Of a stretch of DNA of 5,355 nt, positions 1 to 4,967 are shown one piece after another (the first letter of the stretch is position 1; the number at the start of each line of letters is the position of its first letter). Under the pieces are notes generated by a model, which did not search any database, was not told where the DNA came from, and saw nothing but the letters and a program-made list of their open reading frames with translations. A program made the translations under genes and the position numbers. This stretch comes from an uncultured Clostridia bacterium (GTDB lineage: Bacteria; Bacillota; Clostridia; Oscillospirales; CAG-272), in assembly GCA_937892405.1 (NCBI GenBank), contig CALAFS010000006.1:1-5355 (forward strand). The letters run 5' to 3'.

Positions 1-116
1 TATTTGATCTTCACCGTGTCCCCCGCGAGTGCGGAGACTTCCGCCGCCCGCTCGCAGAGCAGGTCGGCGACGCCGCCCCCCACCACGCCGAAGCCGAGAA
101 TCGCAATCTGTACCAT
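1..116 (-). CDS. hom: Homoserine dehydrogenase, N-terminal fragment (runs off the left edge)
   Basis: Only the first 38 complete codons are present. The protein starts MVQIAILGFGVVGGGV, a Rossmann-fold first strand and glycine loop (G8-x-G10-x-x-G13-x-G15) that closely matches the N-terminus of homoserine dehydrogenases, usually GFGTVGSGV. The following pattern (ADLL, ...AGDTVKIK) also fits, as the family has a helix and then a second strand leading to the catalytic part. The known reaction is NAD(P)H-dependent reduction of aspartate semialdehyde to homoserine, the branch point to threonine and methionine, in the cytoplasm. The ATG at 116-114 is preceded by GGAGGA (125-120), 3 to 4 bases away, which is slightly tight, and there is an extended -10 promoter at 220-192. 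Another NAD(P)-binding Rossmann enzyme cannot be fully excluded from 38 residues. The catalytic and any ACT domain lie outside the window. Confidence 0.82.
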   Translation of the reverse strand, partial: MVQIAILGFGVVGGGVADLLCERAAEVSALAGDTVKIK

Positions 117-191
117 AAATCCTCCGAACCGAAACCGCCGCCCCTCCTGCGCGAAAACCGAAAAAGCGGCAACCGTCATATTTTTGCTAAA

Positions 192-220
192 AGTATATCA
201 TGCCGCGCGCGAAAAAGCAA
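192..220 (-). promoter_or_regulatory. Sigma-A promoter for hom, extended -10
   Basis: On the minus strand, TTGCTT (220-215) is followed after 17 bp by TATACT (197-192). The -10 is preceded by TGA, giving the extended form TGATATACT. The expected start of transcription is about 185, leaving a leader of roughly 70 bases before the hom ATG. Phased A/T tracts lie immediately upstream (see 221-388). Confidence 0.72.
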
Positions 221-388
221 GCCCTTTTTCGCGATTTTCGCGCTTTTTCGCCCGGGGGATTTTTCACGCCCCTCTGCGCTTTGCCGTTGGTACAGAGATT
301 TTTTCGCGGTTTTCTCACGCCCCGCATCGCCCGATGTGTTGCCTTGCGCCCATTCACGCCGTTTTTTTCTCTTTTTTCGGAAAAAGCC
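221..388. other. Non-coding spacer between divergent hom and tRNA-Ser promoters
   Basis: This stretch is the main part of the 339-base gap between the hom start and the tRNA. I find no supported gene in it. It holds repeated CTTTTTCGC elements (224-232 and 243-251, with an inverted copy GCGAAAAAG at 209-217), which form A/T tracts about 10 bp apart behind the hom -35 box. It also holds three CACGCC words (265-270, 316-321, 355-360), a 6-bp hairpin at 323-338 and an AT hairpin at 371-386 just before the tRNA promoter. The upstream A/T tracts could act as an UP element or bend, but that is inference. Open frames across it lack ribosome binding sites and run into promoter or tRNA sequence. Confidence 0.55.
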
Positions 389-417
389 TTGACAAAGCGG
401 AGAAAACTTGATATAAT
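389..417 (+). promoter_or_regulatory. Consensus sigma-A promoter for tRNA-Ser
   Basis: TTGACA (389-394), a 17-bp spacer and TATAAT (412-417) form a perfect consensus pair, and TGA directly before the -10 adds the extended element. The expected start is about 423-425, giving a precursor with a 5' leader of roughly 32 bases. Such strength is expected for a stable RNA gene. Confidence 0.93.
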
Positions 418-423
418 AATTCG

Positions 424-447
424 GCAGACTACCAAACGACGGTCTGC
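424..447 (+). other. Hairpin in the 5' leader of the tRNA-Ser precursor
   Basis: GCAGAC (424-429) pairs perfectly with GTCTGC (442-447) around a 12-base loop. The predicted transcription start coincides with the base of the stem, so the transcript would begin in a hairpin that RNase P must remove with the leader. A role in protecting or insulating the precursor is inference. Confidence 0.45.
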
Positions 448-455
448 AACTTCAC

Positions 456-547
456 GGAGAAGTACTCAAGAGGTCGAAGAGGCGCCCCTGCTAAGGGTGT
501 AGGCTGGCTTTACCGGCGCGAGAGTTCAAATCTCTCCTTCTCCGCCA
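456..547 (+). tRNA. tRNA-Ser, anticodon GCU
   Basis: All parts of a type II tRNA are present. The acceptor stem GGAGAAG (456-462) pairs with CTTCTCC (537-543), followed by discriminator G544 and an encoded CCA (545-547). The D stem is CTC/GAG (465-467 with 479-481), with a GG pair in the loop at 472-473. The anticodon stem CGCCC/GGGTG (483-487 with 495-499) encloses the loop CTGCTAA, with anticodon GCT at 490-492, which reads AGC and AGU. The long variable arm GCTGG/CCGGC (503-507 with 513-517) is the serine identity hallmark. The T stem GAGAG/CTCTC (520-524 with 532-536) encloses the loop TTCAAAT. Total length is 92 bases. The gene stands alone with its own promoter and terminator. No duplicated 3' end that would mark an integration site is visible in the window. 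Confidence 0.98.
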
Positions 548-593
548 GAAAAGCTCTTGTTCATCGGAACAAGAGCTTTTCCATTATATTTTT
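548..593 (+). terminator. Intrinsic terminator after tRNA-Ser
   Basis: GAAAAGCTCTTGTTC (548-562) pairs perfectly with 567-581 around the 4-base loop ATCG. The 15-bp stem starts one base after the tRNA CCA. Four T residues close the stem and a T-rich tail (584-593) follows. The opposite strand has no U tail, so it acts for the plus strand only. Confidence 0.88.
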
Positions 594-613
594 ACCTTGA
601 CGGAGGATGCGCG

Positions 614-739
614 ATGGAAATCAAAGCGCTAAAAAAAAGAAAAAATTCACGGTCGGACACCGGCGCGGCGGCTCCTTTGACATTTCCGCGTGTGAAGACG
701 GGTTTCTCTGTCCCGCTTTTACGAGAAACCGCTATCTGA
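614..739 (+). CDS. Possible small protein of 41 residues, function unknown; frame uncertain
   Basis: I do not recognise this. ATG at 614 has an ideal ribosome binding site, GGAGG at 602-606 with 7 bases of spacing. The frame encodes a basic start (MEIKALKKRKNSR) and ends with TGA at 737-739, directly against the terminator. An A8 run (631-638) lies at codons 6-9. From there the frame one base back, open to TAG at 754-756, reads ...KKKKKFTVGHRRGG and then SFDISACEDGFLCPAFTRN, which looks more protein-like than the ATG frame. A slip there would give a 47-residue product. That second frame has its own ATG at 607, but GGAGG abuts it directly, so initiation there is unlikely. No promoter of its own is clear between the tRNA terminator and the ATG. 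It may equally be non-coding or a gene remnant. Confidence 0.3.
   Translation: MEIKALKKRKNSRSDTGAAAPLTFPRVKTGFSVPLLRETAI
701..730 (+). other. Hairpin just upstream of the terminator
   Basis: GGTTTCTC (701-708) pairs perfectly with GAGAAACC (723-730) around a 14-base loop. A shorter alternative pairing, CGGG (699-702) with CCCG (712-715), excludes it. With the terminator at 739-779 this gives the transcript two tandem hairpins. It could be an RNA element or chance within a small ORF. Confidence 0.4.
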
Positions 740-779
740 AAAAATCAGTTGGTTAGTGTCACTAACCAACTGATTTTTT
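739..779. terminator. Two-way intrinsic terminator with 19-bp stem
   Basis: AAAAAATCAGTTGGTTAGT (739-757) pairs without mismatch to 761-779 around a 3-base loop. Six A residues on one side and six T residues on the other give a U tail in both directions. It lies between the small plus-strand ORF and the convergent large minus-strand gene, whose stop codon is 54 bases away, so it probably ends both transcripts. Confidence 0.93.
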
Positions 780-832
780 GCATAGGCTCACAATAAGTGA
801 GAGAAGTATCGGGTGTTTTCGGAGTCTGCGGC

Positions 833-3109
833 TTACACTTTCACAAAGTCGCACATCGCGGGATAGGTCTTCGCCTCGCCGCCTATGATAATGGTGTGCT
901 CCGAGGTGAAATTGATATGTAACTCTCTCGTCTCCTCGGGCAGGGTGACGACAAAGACGCCGTCCTTTTCTTCTACCTGCGCACCGAAGGCTTCGATCCC
1001 GCCGTCCTCCCGTTCGAGCAGGAAGACCTTGCCGAGCACCGTCTCTTCCATGCACTTGAAGATCTCGTGCACATCGTTGTCCCCGGCGCCTCCCTGAATG
1101 TCGGTGACGATCGTTTCCTTGTCGGTGAAGAGAGGGCAGGTCGCGTAGCCGCCCGTGACGGGGGCGTCTTTGCCCGTTCGGTACCAGTAGGAGATCATGG
1201 GAATATAGCACTCACCGAAGGTCTGCACCTCGAATTTTCCGCGGTAGGCAGGCGTTTTCGGCACATGGCGGTAAGCGTCGACGATCGGACGCGTCGTGTC
1301 GGGGACGAGCACCTCCGCGCGGATCGTCGGGTCGGCGCAGAATGCCCACGACAGCGTGCCGTCGTCGTGCATCAGCGAGGTGCACGCGCCGAGCGTGTTC
1401 ACCGTGCGCACAAGGTAGTTGCGCTTGCCCGTCAGAAGATAGAGATAATAGGTGGCGTACGCCGTCCATGCCGTCCAGCCGTGCGGACTGTTCATGAAGT
1501 TTGCCATCACCATGACATCGTACTGCGCCTCCCAGAAGCGGAGAGTGCAGGAATTCATGCGGTAGTCGGGCACCTTCCGCCCTTCGAGACAGGTGTGCGC
1601 GTTCAGCATGTGCTCTGCCGCGCGGATATAGGGCGCACGCTCCTCTTTGGGGAGCGTCAAAGCAAACGCCCCGATCTGAAGTGCGGAGCAGGAGATCATG
1701 CCGTCTTCCAGCGTGTGCTCGCCCTCCGTGCCGATCTTTTCAAGATGAAGCACAAGGTCGTCGATCGCCCGCCGCACACTTTCATAATGGCGCTCCGCGT
1801 CCGCCGTGTACCCCGCCGCGCGCTCCGCCTCGGAGAACTCGAGCAGGGATTTCGCAATATAAATCACGCAGGTGTAGTGTGTCCCGAGCGAGCGGTAAGA
1901 GCCGTCCTCCGCCTGAATCGAGACAAGATAGTCCGCGAGCGGAAGTCCCCATGTGAGGGCGAACGCGTTCTCGTCCGGATCGGCTTCGTAAAGGTCGGCG
2001 AGAATGGAGAGAACGCCCGCGAGGTTCTGCACCCGCTTCGGGATCACCTTCGGACGCCCCGCCGTAAAGTCGAACATCAGCGGCAGAATTTCCTTCGCGT
2101 GCTCCCGCATTTCGGCGTCGAGGGTCGGATTCTTTCTGTATTTTGCGGCGAGGAACGCGCTGAAAAAGCCGTAGTAGCTCTCAATGTGCGTCGTCGCCTT
2201 CTGCGGTGCCATGTATGCCGCCGTGCGCGCCATGTCGAGGGTCTCTTCCCACGATCTGCGGCACAGAGCGCGAAGCTCTGCCACATGTCCCGCCGTATCT
2301 TTTGCACGGAAGAGATACTCTCCACGCGCGCAGGCTCCGATATGTTTGCCCTCCGTGACGGCGCCGTCCGGGGAAAGGACGCTCACGCATACATCTTTGC
2401 CGAAGACATCGACGGACAGCTCCTCACCCGGGGCGACCGTGTAGCGCTCCGCGCGCAGAACGGGAATGCCCAGCTTGTCCGACACCTCTTTTTCAAAGGT
2501 GTCGAGGCTCTCCACAGGGAAAAAGGAGATCGTGCGGGAAAGCACCTCACCGGGTGCGATCGCCGCGATCTTCGGATAGCGCGCAGGGAGTGCACCGCCG
2601 TGCAGAAGATGCAGCTCCGCCTGATAGATGCGGTGTCCGTATCCCTCCGTGTGATAGTTGAAATTGTATTTGTAGGCGGGGATCGCCTCGGAGCACCCCA
2701 TACCGAGCATGCGCCCCTCGGGCGTCATGAAATATCCGTAAAAATGCGTCGCCTCACACCGCAGAAAGGTCGGGAAAAACTGACGGTTCCACGCGGGATA
2801 GGACGCCATATAGGTGTCGGGGAAGAGCTTCAGAGCGAAGATGTCGGGAGAGAAGGGGCGATCGGTTTTATTTTCGATCGAGATCTCTATGTCGAGCCGT
2901 TCACCCACCGCCCGATAGGCGAGCGAAACCTTCATGCCGCGATAGGCACCGACAAATGCGTTTTCTCCGACGGAACGAAGGGAAACGATACTGCGACAGC
3001 CGTCCGTCTCGGCATAAAGAGGCGTCGCCTCCTCGGCATAAACCGGGACAGAAAGCCCCGCGAAGGCAAGTTCGGTCAGCACCCCGTTTCCCGAAGTCTT
3101 AAAAAACAT
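833..3109 (-). CDS. Uncharacterised 758-residue protein, probable beta-sandwich plus alpha/alpha-toroid fold
   Basis: I cannot name the function. Residues 1 to about 280 are rich in alternating beta-type strands (for example RLDIEISIEN at 71-80) and aromatic patches. Residues about 290-640 are helical with repeated aromatic-rich helices (SYYGFFSAFLAAKY at 311-324, HGWTAWTAYATYYLYLLTG at 543-561) and turns such as AEDGSY (400-405) and HDDGTLSW (581-588), as in six-hairpin alpha/alpha toroids. Residues about 690-758 are again beta-like. A beta-sandwich before a toroid is seen in several glycoside hydrolase and phosphorylase clans, so a sugar-active enzyme is plausible but unproven. No catalytic residue can be assigned with confidence. 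The start at 3109 is chosen because GGAG (3120-3117) lies 7 bases upstream and a promoter at 3171-3143 rules out the 49 extra codons back to 3256. The N-terminus is weakly hydrophobic with a VYA-EE site near residue 25, but Glu13 interrupts it, so secretion is doubtful. It is monocistronic. Confidence 0.9.
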   Translation of the reverse strand: MFFKTSGNGVLTELAFAGLSVPVYAEEATPLYAETDGCRSIVSLRSVGENAFVGAYRGMKVSLAYRAVGERLDIEISIENKTDRPFSPDIFALKLFPDTYMASYPAWNRQFFPTFLRCEATHFYGYFMTPEGRMLGMGCSEAIPAYKYNFNYHTEGYGHRIYQAELHLLHGGALPARYPKIAAIAPGEVLSRTISFFPVESLDTFEKEVSDKLGIPVLRAERYTVAPGEELSVDVFGKDVCVSVLSPDGAVTEGKHIGACARGEYLFRAKDTAGHVAELRALCRRSWEETLDMARTAAYMAPQKATTHIESYYGFFSAFLAAKYRKNPTLDAEMREHAKEILPLMFDFTAGRPKVIPKRVQNLAGVLSILADLYEADPDENAFALTWGLPLADYLVSIQAEDGSYRSLGTHYTCVIYIAKSLLEFSEAERAAGYTADAERHYESVRRAIDDLVLHLEKIGTEGEHTLEDGMISCSALQIGAFALTLPKEERAPYIRAAEHMLNAHTCLEGRKVPDYRMNSCTLRFWEAQYDVMVMANFMNSPHGWTAWTAYATYYLYLLTGKRNYLVRTVNTLGACTSLMHDDGTLSWAFCADPTIRAEVLVPDTTRPIVDAYRHVPKTPAYRGKFEVQTFGECYIPMISYWYRTGKDAPVTGGYATCPLFTDKETIVTDIQGGAGDNDVHEIFKCMEETVLGKVFLLEREDGGIEAFGAQVEEKDGVFVVTLPEETRELHINFTSEHTIIIGGEAKTYPAMCDFVKV

Positions 3110-3142
3110 GAAGAGTCTCCTTTGTTTGTAAAATCCAAGAAA

Positions 3143-3171
3143 AGTATACCGAAAATCAAGGGAAAAGTCAA
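3143..3171 (-). promoter_or_regulatory. Sigma-A promoter for the 758-residue protein gene
   Basis: On the minus strand, TTGACT (3171-3166), a 17-bp spacer and TATACT (3148-3143) each match the consensus at five of six bases. The expected start is about 3136, leaving a leader of about 27 bases that contains the ribosome binding site. An AT-rich stretch lies upstream (3183-3200). Confidence 0.82.
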
Positions 3172-3178
3172 GGGAAAA
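3156..3178 (-). repeat. Tandem 11-bp direct repeat over the -35 box
   Basis: TTTTCCCTTGA occurs twice on the minus strand (3178-3168 and 3166-3156), separated by one base, a 12-bp period. The first copy supplies most of the -35 hexamer TTGACT and the second lies within the promoter spacer. A tandem site here could be a repressor operator, or a simple duplication. No protein is assigned to it. Confidence 0.6.
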
Positions 3179-3249
3179 CGAGAATTTTCCGATAATAAAA
3201 AGCGTCGGCGCTTCTTCCGAGAAACCGCGACCGGCTTTGCTGTCATCGG

Positions 3250-3278
3250 TTGACAAGGCAGGGAAGGCGTGTTATAAT
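3250..3278 (+). promoter_or_regulatory. Consensus sigma-A promoter for the RNA methyltransferase gene
   Basis: TTGACA (3250-3255), a 17-bp spacer and TATAAT (3273-3278) form a perfect match. The expected start is about 3285. It is divergent from the promoter at 3171-3143, with about 79 bp between the two -35 boxes. Confidence 0.92.
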
Positions 3279-3334
3279 AGAAGATAAGAATAATGAGGAG
3301 AGATATGATCTTCGATCCTGCCTGTGAGGAGCCT

Positions 3335-4174
3335 ATGCCACGCTATATTGAAATCACGGATTTTTCCGACCCCGCGCTTGACGCCTATGTCCGCCTGACG
3401 GGCGCACAGCAAAGGCGCCGTCTCGAACCCGAAAAGGGGATTTTCATTGCCGAGAGCCCGACGGTCATCGAGGTTGCCATCGGGGCGGGGTGTATGCCCC
3501 TCTCCCTTCTGACCGAGCGCCGCCTGATCAACGAGAGCGCCGAGCGTGTCATCGCCCTCGCAGAGGAGAAAAATCCGGGGCTTCCCGTCTATACCGCAGA
3601 ACACGATCTTCTCGAGAAGATGACCGGCTTCCCCCTGACGCGGGGTGTCCTCGCCGAGATGCGCCGTCCCGCGCCCCGCGAGGTTGAAGACCTCTGCCGC
3701 GGCGCTTCGCGGATCGCGGTGCTCGAGGGCGTGGTCGATTCGACGAACATCGGCGCGATCTTCCGTTCGGCGGCGGGGCTCGGTATGGACGCCGTCCTTT
3801 TGACGCCGACTTGTTGCGATCCTCTCTGCCGACGGGCGGTGCGGGTGAGCATGGGCACGGTGCTTCAGGTGCCGTGGGGGTATATCGCCCCGACGCCCGA
3901 GGCGTGGGCAGAGCACGGCATTGATATATTGCATGATCTCGGTTTTTCCACCGCGGCGATGGCATTGTCCGATGACTCCGTTTCTCTCGACGACCCCGCC
4001 CTGAACGGGGAAGAACGCCTCGCGATCCTTCTCGGCACCGAGGGGGACGGGCTCTCCCACCGTACGATCGCAAAATGCGATTATACGGTCAGAATCCCGA
4101 TGCAGCACGGTGTCGACTCTCTGAATGTTGCGGCGGCGAGCGCCGTCGCCTTCTGGCAACTCCGCAAAAAATAA
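3335..4174 (+). CDS. TrmH/SpoU-family RNA 2'-O-ribose methyltransferase
   Basis: The protein (279 residues from MPRYIEITDF) belongs to the SpoU/TrmH group of knotted SAM-dependent enzymes that methylate the ribose 2'-OH of tRNA or rRNA. The N-terminal part, residues about 30-105, has the L30e-like substrate-binding pattern (GIFIAESPTVIEVAIGAG at 35-52). The knotted domain shows motif 1 (DSTNIGAIFRSA, 135-146, with Asn138 and Arg144), then SMGTVLQVP (172-180), motif 2 (ILLGTEGDGLS, 231-241, with Glu236) and motif 3 (IPMQHGVDSLNVAAASA, 254-270, with Ser262 and Asn264). All key residues are intact and the length is usual. The exact target RNA cannot be read from sequence. Starts at 3293, 3305 and 3335 are possible. 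The first has almost no leader, while 3305 (AGGAG 4 bases away) and 3335 (AGGAG 3 bases away) both have a site. I prefer 3335 because family-like sequence begins there. No terminator follows, so read-through into the regulator gene is possible. Confidence 0.95.
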   Translation: MPRYIEITDFSDPALDAYVRLTGAQQRRRLEPEKGIFIAESPTVIEVAIGAGCMPLSLLTERRLINESAERVIALAEEKNPGLPVYTAEHDLLEKMTGFPLTRGVLAEMRRPAPREVEDLCRGASRIAVLEGVVDSTNIGAIFRSAAGLGMDAVLLTPTCCDPLCRRAVRVSMGTVLQVPWGYIAPTPEAWAEHGIDILHDLGFSTAAMALSDDSVSLDDPALNGEERLAILLGTEGDGLSHRTIAKCDYTVRIPMQHGVDSLNVAAASAVAFWQLRKK

Positions 4175-4208
4175 CGAAAAAGTCAGGAAATATTTACATT
4201 TTTCACTG

Positions 4209-4237
4209 TTACCCCCCCTGTATTTCTCTGCTATGAT
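4209..4237 (+). promoter_or_regulatory. Candidate promoter for the two-component operon
   Basis: TGCTATGAT (4229-4237) is an extended -10 element. The matching -35 at 17 bp is poor (TTACCC, 4209-4214) and overlaps a run of seven C residues (4212-4218). A weak core with an extended -10 would suit an activator-dependent or autoregulated operon, which is inference. The start would be about 4244, leaving a 28-base leader. Confidence 0.45.
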
Positions 4238-4271
4238 AAAAGAAATCCCTTCCCGGAGAGGAGATAATAAT

Positions 4272-4967
4272 ATGAAAATTCTGATTGCCGACGACGAAAA
4301 AGAGATCCGCACCGTCGTCCGTCTGCTTCTTGAAAACAAAGGGTATGAAGTGCTGGAGGCACCCGACGGCACCGCCGCCGTGGAGGCGGTGCGTGCCGAC
4401 CGCGGCATCGACCTTGTCATTATGGACATCATGATGCCGAAGATGTCGGGGCTTCGCGCCGTGGAGGAGATCCGCAAGTTTTCCACCCTCCCCGTCCTCT
4501 TCCTCACCGCAAAGTCGCTCGAGCGCGATAAAGAGAGCGCCTATATGAAGGGCGGGGACGACTACCTTGTCAAGCCTTTTTCCTCCGCCGAGCTGATCCG
4601 TAAGGCAGATGCCCTGATCCGCCGCTATACCAACTACGGGACGAAGAGCGACAACGCCGACCCGAACCTTCTGCACCTCGCCGGCGGCGTCGAGCTTGAC
4701 CCTGTCCACCGCGAGGTGACAAAGCGGGGGGAGGTCGTGGATATCCGAGACAAAGAAATGGATGTCCTCATCTACCTTGCGAAGAACCGCGGGCGCGCGA
4801 TCGACGCCGCGGAGATGTATGAGGCGGTGTGGGAGGCGATGCCTCTGCCGTCCTCGAACAATACCGTTACCGTCCACATTCTGAACCTGCGGCGTAAGCT
4901 CGAGGACAATCCCTCCTCGCCGAAGCTCATTCGCACCGTGTGGGGAAAGGGGTATCAGATTGACTGA
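4272..4967 (+). CDS. OmpR/PhoB-family response regulator
   Basis: A complete 231-residue DNA-binding response regulator that works in the cytoplasm. The receiver domain (about 1-118) has the acidic pair Asp7-Asp8, the phosphoacceptor Asp52 in VIMDIMMPKMSG, Thr79 in FLTA and Lys101 in VKPF, so all switch residues are present. The winged-helix output domain (about 132-231) contains the recognition-helix region NTVTVHILNLRRKLE (197-211) and the terminal wing RTVWGKGYQID, typical of this family and close in style to VanR-like regulators of Gram-positive bacteria. The start at 4272 has AGGAG (4259-4263) with 8 bases of spacing. An upstream extension to 4125 is ruled out because it overlaps the methyltransferase coding region and lacks receiver sequence. 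The gene overlaps the downstream kinase by 8 bases, so the two are coupled. The stimulus and target genes are not visible. Confidence 0.97.
   Translation: MKILIADDEKEIRTVVRLLLENKGYEVLEAPDGTAAVEAVRADRGIDLVIMDIMMPKMSGLRAVEEIRKFSTLPVLFLTAKSLERDKESAYMKGGDDYLVKPFSSAELIRKADALIRRYTNYGTKSDNADPNLLHLAGGVELDPVHREVTKRGEVVDIRDKEMDVLIYLAKNRGRAIDAAEMYEAVWEAMPLPSSNNTVTVHILNLRRKLEDNPSSPKLIRTVWGKGYQID
4946..4952 (+). promoter_or_regulatory. Ribosome binding site that supports the TTG start of the kinase
   Basis: AAAGGGG lies inside the last codons of the response regulator, 7 bases before TTG at 4960. No ATG or GTG occurs in that frame near the N-terminus; the first ATG is at 5338, past the membrane segment. 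The site therefore decides for the TTG start. Confidence 0.6.

Noticed and set aside
4..411. Plus-strand open frame over the left edge.
   Set aside because: It is antisense to the hom N-terminus, then runs through the promoters of hom and tRNA-Ser with low-complexity Ser/Arg/Phe-rich sequence.
187..502. Open frames on both strands (435-187 minus, 200-502 plus) in the hom/tRNA spacer.
   Set aside because: Both overlap the tRNA promoter, the plus one enters the tRNA itself, and neither has a ribosome binding site.
520..547. tRNA-Ser 3' end as an attachment site for an integrated element.
   Set aside because: No second copy of the tRNA 3' end and no integrase gene is visible in the window.
557..613. 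Upstream extension of the small ORF to a TTG at 557.
   Set aside because: It would start inside the tRNA terminator stem with no ribosome binding site, whereas ATG 614 has an ideal one.
677..682. TTGACA hexamer suggesting a promoter in the small ORF.
   Set aside because: No -10-like sequence lies 16-18 bp downstream; the expected position is GGGTTT.
3036..3109. Signal peptide on the 758-residue protein, with a possible VYA-EE cleavage site near residue 25.
   Set aside because: Only one Lys precedes it, and a Glu at residue 13 breaks a weak hydrophobic stretch; it is more likely the first strand of the beta domain.
1067..3253. Very long plus-strand open frame (728 codons) opposite the 758-residue gene.
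   Set aside because: It is the antisense shadow of a GC-rich gene: Arg/His/Val-heavy, no ribosome binding site or promoter, and no recognisable domain, while the minus strand has a promoter, ribosome binding site and terminator.
4193..4214. TTAC/TCAC/TTAC words upstream of the regulator as a PhoB-type tandem operator for autoregulation.
   Set aside because: The spacing is 9 and 6 bases, not the regular 11-bp period such sites need, and the core words are short and AT-rich.
3272..4507. Minus-strand open frame of 411 codons across the methyltransferase and regulator genes.
   Set aside because: It runs antisense to two clearly identified protein families and crosses the intergenic promoter region; composition is Arg/His-rich and no start signal is seen.
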